Source: an uncultured Eubacteriales bacterium
GTDB lineage: Bacteria; Bacillota; Clostridia; Peptostreptococcales; Anaerovoracaceae
Assembly (NCBI GenBank): GCA_902790905.1
Contig: CADATO010000018.1
Location: forward strand, 1-54,153
DNA: 54,153 nt
Direction of reading: 5' to 3'
Shown here piece after piece: positions 52,137-54,153 of the stretch. Below the pieces are notes generated by a model that made no database searches, was not told the origin of the DNA, and was given only the letters and a program-made list of their open reading frames with translations. Each line of letters opens with the position of its first letter. Position 1 is the stretch's first letter. Made by a program: the position numbers and the translations under genes.

Positions 52137-52244
52137 GATGAAATCAATATTGACAAGAAGGTGGCGGAAACAGATAATAAGAGCGATGCGTCGTTTTCGT
52201 CAGGAAACGCCGCAGGATAAAGGAGTATGTATCTGGAGTCAATA

Positions 52245-53345
52245 ATGAAAGAATTTCTGAAACGCAAAAACATTGAGATATCCGCGAAGCGCTACGGCAT
52301 CGATGCCCTCGGCGCGATGGCACAGGGACTGTTCGCCTCGCTTCTGATCGGCACCATTCTGAATACCATCGGCACACAGTTCCACATCGCCTGGCTGACG
52401 CAGGTCGTCGCCACCATCGGCGGTGTGGATTATACGGTCGGCGGTCTGGCATCCGCGATGAGCGGGCCCGCGATGGCCATCGCGATCGCATACGCGCTAC
52501 AGGCGCCGCCGCTGGTTCTGTTCTCAATGACAGCGGTCGGCTTTGCGGCGAATGCCCTGGGCGGCGCCGGCGGCCCGCTCGCAGTCCTGTTCGTCGCCAT
52601 CATCGCGACCGAATGCGGCAAGGCCATCAGCAAGGAGACCAAGATCGATATCCTCGTGACGCCGATCGTGACCATCCTCATCGGCATCGGCCTGTCGGCG
52701 CTGATCGCGCCGGGCCTCGGCAAGTTGGCTTCGTATGTCGGCAACCTGATCATGTGGGCGACCGATCTGCAGCCGTTCCTCATGGGCATCGTCGTCTCTG
52801 TCGTGGTCGGTGTGGCGCTGACACTGCCGATCTCCTCGGCGGCGATCTGTGCGGCGCTGAGCCTGACGGGTCTTGCGGGCGGTGCGGCGGTAGCCGGCTG
52901 CTCCGCGCAGATGATCGGCTTTGCGTTCATGTCCTTCAAGGAAAACCGCTGGGGCGGCCTGGTCTCGCAGGGTATCGGCACCTCGATGCTGCAGATGCCG
53001 AACATCATCCGCAATCCCCGCATCTGGTTCCCGCCGACGCTCGTATCGGCAATCACCGGACCGATCGCGACCTGCCTGTTCAAACTCCAGATGAACGGCG
53101 CGCCGATCAACTCCGGCATGGGCACGTGCGGCTTCTGCGGCCAGATCGGTGTCTGGACCGGCTGGGTCGCGCCGAGTGAGGCGGCGCTCGAAAGAGGCGC
53201 GGAGGCGTTCGCGGCGACCGGGTTTGACTGGTTCGGGCTGTTCCTGATCAGCATCATCCTGCCGGCCGTGCTGACGCCCATCATTGCGCACTTCTTCCGC
53301 AAGATCGGCTGGATCAAGGAAGGCGACCTGACGCTGGAAGCGTAA
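52245..53345 (+). CDS. PTS_EIIC_2-type (PTS IIC-like) membrane protein
   Basis: 366 residues from the ATG at 52245 (GGAGTCAATA ahead); the ATG at 52227 is too close to its AAGGAG. Nine to ten hydrophobic segments, with glycine/alanine-rich blocks 'GAMAQGLFASLLIGTILNTIG', 'AGLAGGAAVAGCSAQMIGFAFMSFKEN' type sequences and 'NGAPINSGMGTCGFCGQIGVW'. It matches the family annotated as PTS system IIC, PTS_EIIC_2. No IIA or IIB partner, HPr or sugar enzyme is near, so a sugar PTS role is doubtful; it may transport another solute. Monocistronic, with a terminator at 53400. Confidence 0.75.
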   Translation: MKEFLKRKNIEISAKRYGIDALGAMAQGLFASLLIGTILNTIGTQFHIAWLTQVVATIGGVDYTVGGLASAMSGPAMAIAIAYALQAPPLVLFSMTAVGFAANALGGAGGPLAVLFVAIIATECGKAISKETKIDILVTPIVTILIGIGLSALIAPGLGKLASYVGNLIMWATDLQPFLMGIVVSVVVGVALTLPISSAAICAALSLTGLAGGAAVAGCSAQMIGFAFMSFKENRWGGLVSQGIGTSMLQMPNIIRNPRIWFPPTLVSAITGPIATCLFKLQMNGAPINSGMGTCGFCGQIGVWTGWVAPSEAALERGAEAFAATGFDWFGLFLISIILPAVLTPIIAHFFRKIGWIKEGDLTLEA

Positions 53346-53399
53346 ATACCTGCTGCGGAACCGCCTGACAGGGCGATTCCTGGTCAATGATAATAGAAA

Positions 53400-53430
53400 G
53401 GCTCCGGCTTTGCGGCCGGGGTCTATTTTC
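53400..53430 (+). terminator. Terminator of the PTS IIC-like gene
   Basis: 9-bp hairpin GGCTCCGGC/GCCGGGGTC (with G-T pairs) followed by TATTTT. Confidence 0.75.
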
Positions 53431-54153
53431 GTGCCGTTTTGCCTATTGTATGAACTTAGCATTGCATGTATTTTGTATGTATTTCAAGTACACAAATACA
53501 ACAATATACCTGCCCCAAAACACTTGTCACATATTTAACAGGATGCTACTATAAGCATGTAAGAAGGATCCGCAAGAAAAAAGATCAAGATCCGACAGAG
53601 AAAGGAACCTGATCGATGATCCGGATACCGACAGAGAAAGGGTTCGGATAACAAGAAACCACCGGGGGATCTGAAGACGAAGAAGGATCTGAGGACGCCG
53701 GGTCGGGACAGCGGAAAAGTTCATACAAATAGACCGTTCAAAGAATGGACGGGAAAGAAGGAAGGTGGAGCCACCGGAAATGCAGAAGAAAAACGAACAG
53801 GTATAGTACCGATCGTTTTGGAACAAAGATCGCCTGAACCGGCACGGGATGCTTGGACAGGACAGGAAAAGTGAAAGCATTAAGAAGTTTGCCAACACAG
53901 AGGACACAGGAGCAAGAGAATGTAGTCCGAGCCGATGAAGAGCCGGAAAACAAGTCCATGAGGCAGATGGAAATGACGGAAACTTTGCCGCAAGGTATCT
54001 TTGGAAAGAAAGATCGGTACTATTATTTTTTGTTCAATTCCGCGGTATAAAGCCGGGTTATAGGACAAAACGTGTGGATGACTAATCCCAATAAACAAGA
54101 TATTCGGTAGAGCGATGAAGCTCTCCCCAGACAATGGCATCGCCCCACATCGG
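53431..54153 (+). other. Gene-free purine-rich stretch at the window end
   Basis: No reading frame here has a ribosome binding site or protein-like composition. The plus strand of 53560-53960 is strongly A+G-rich and contains short direct repeats: CCGACAGAGAAAGG at 53592-53605 and 53628-53641, and GGATCTGA(A/G)GACG at 53667-53679 and 53685-53697. An A/T-rich stretch with TTGTAT and ATACAA half-sites precedes it (about 53470-53500). It could be the leader of a gene beyond the window or a non-coding RNA. Confidence 0.4.

Noticed and set aside
53470..53500. Second binding site for the XRE regulator
   Set aside because: TTGTAT and ATACAA half-sites are present, but with 17-nt instead of 8-nt spacing and poor symmetry, so the match may be chance in A/T-rich DNA.
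53527..53907. Minus-strand frame of 126 codons near the end
   Set aside because: Ser/Phe/Leu-rich product created by the purine-rich opposite strand, with no ribosome binding site.
1..54153. CRISPR array, transposase, integrase or prophage genes
   Set aside because: None seen. The only direct repeats are protein-coding modules and short leader repeats, and no mobile-element enzymes were recognised.

Overview
The window looks like chromosome of a strictly anaerobic, moderately GC-rich Gram-positive bacterium of the Clostridia (Eubacteriales). The evidence is strong AGGAGG-type ribosome binding sites, Rho-independent terminators, Cna-B/pilin-type surface proteins, a PbpA/FtsW pair, a CoA-transferase of the butyrate-producer type and a large corrinoid-dependent methyltransferase locus. 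No rRNA is present, so the genus cannot be fixed from this sequence.

Layout. Positions 1-6500 hold the 3' part of a giant secreted surface protein, broken by a frameshift near 2920. Positions 6.6-12.4 kb are housekeeping: an HpcH/HpaI aldolase, tRNA-Pro(CGG), homoserine dehydrogenase, a MoxR ATPase with its VWA partner, and rplM-rpsI behind a consensus promoter. Positions 12.5-15.8 kb hold an XRE repressor with a perfect palindrome over its own promoter, a PucR-type regulator, a TSCPD protein and a membrane protein.

Positions 16.1-33.7 kb are the most interesting part. The first operon (16124-21308) encodes a UroD-type methyltransferase fused to a thioredoxin-like domain, a CobW GTPase with an altered metal motif, two tandem stand-alone MetH-activation-domain paralogues, and an ASKHA corrinoid activator whose usual [2Fe-2S] ferredoxin domain is replaced by a short four-cysteine N-terminus. 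A second run (21597-27963) encodes two non-pyrrolysine MttB-superfamily methyltransferases, a corrinoid protein, an Asp/Glu-racemase-like enzyme and a BCCT transporter with a changed aromatic box. Flanking units encode a C_GCAxxG_C_C protein, a radical SAM enzyme, a second CobW GTPase, an unusual aquaporin, a PadR regulator and a second UroD-type methyltransferase. Related operator-like sites (core AGAGCAAGTCT or ATTAGAC-N3-GTCTAAT) lie in front of several of these genes, suggesting one regulon. The inferred pathway is import of a quaternary ammonium or similar N-methylated compound by BCCT, demethylation by MttB onto the corrinoid protein, transfer of the methyl group by a UroD-type protein, and repair of inactive Co(II) by the activator together with the MetH-activation-like proteins. 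Substrate and methyl acceptor are unknown.

Positions 33.9-36.4 kb are a zinc/cadmium efflux operon (separate HMA protein, P1B-2 ATPase, SmtB/CzrA-type repressor) with a clear operator. Positions 36.6-45.9 kb carry an alanine/ornithine racemase-like gene, a PBP with an FHA-FtsW partner, an E2-like acyltransferase, an acyl-CoA ligase and a CoA-transferase. Positions 46.2-52.0 kb encode a 1954-residue Cna-B/pilin-like wall-anchored protein, followed by a PTS-IIC-like membrane protein. The last 0.8 kb has no convincing gene.
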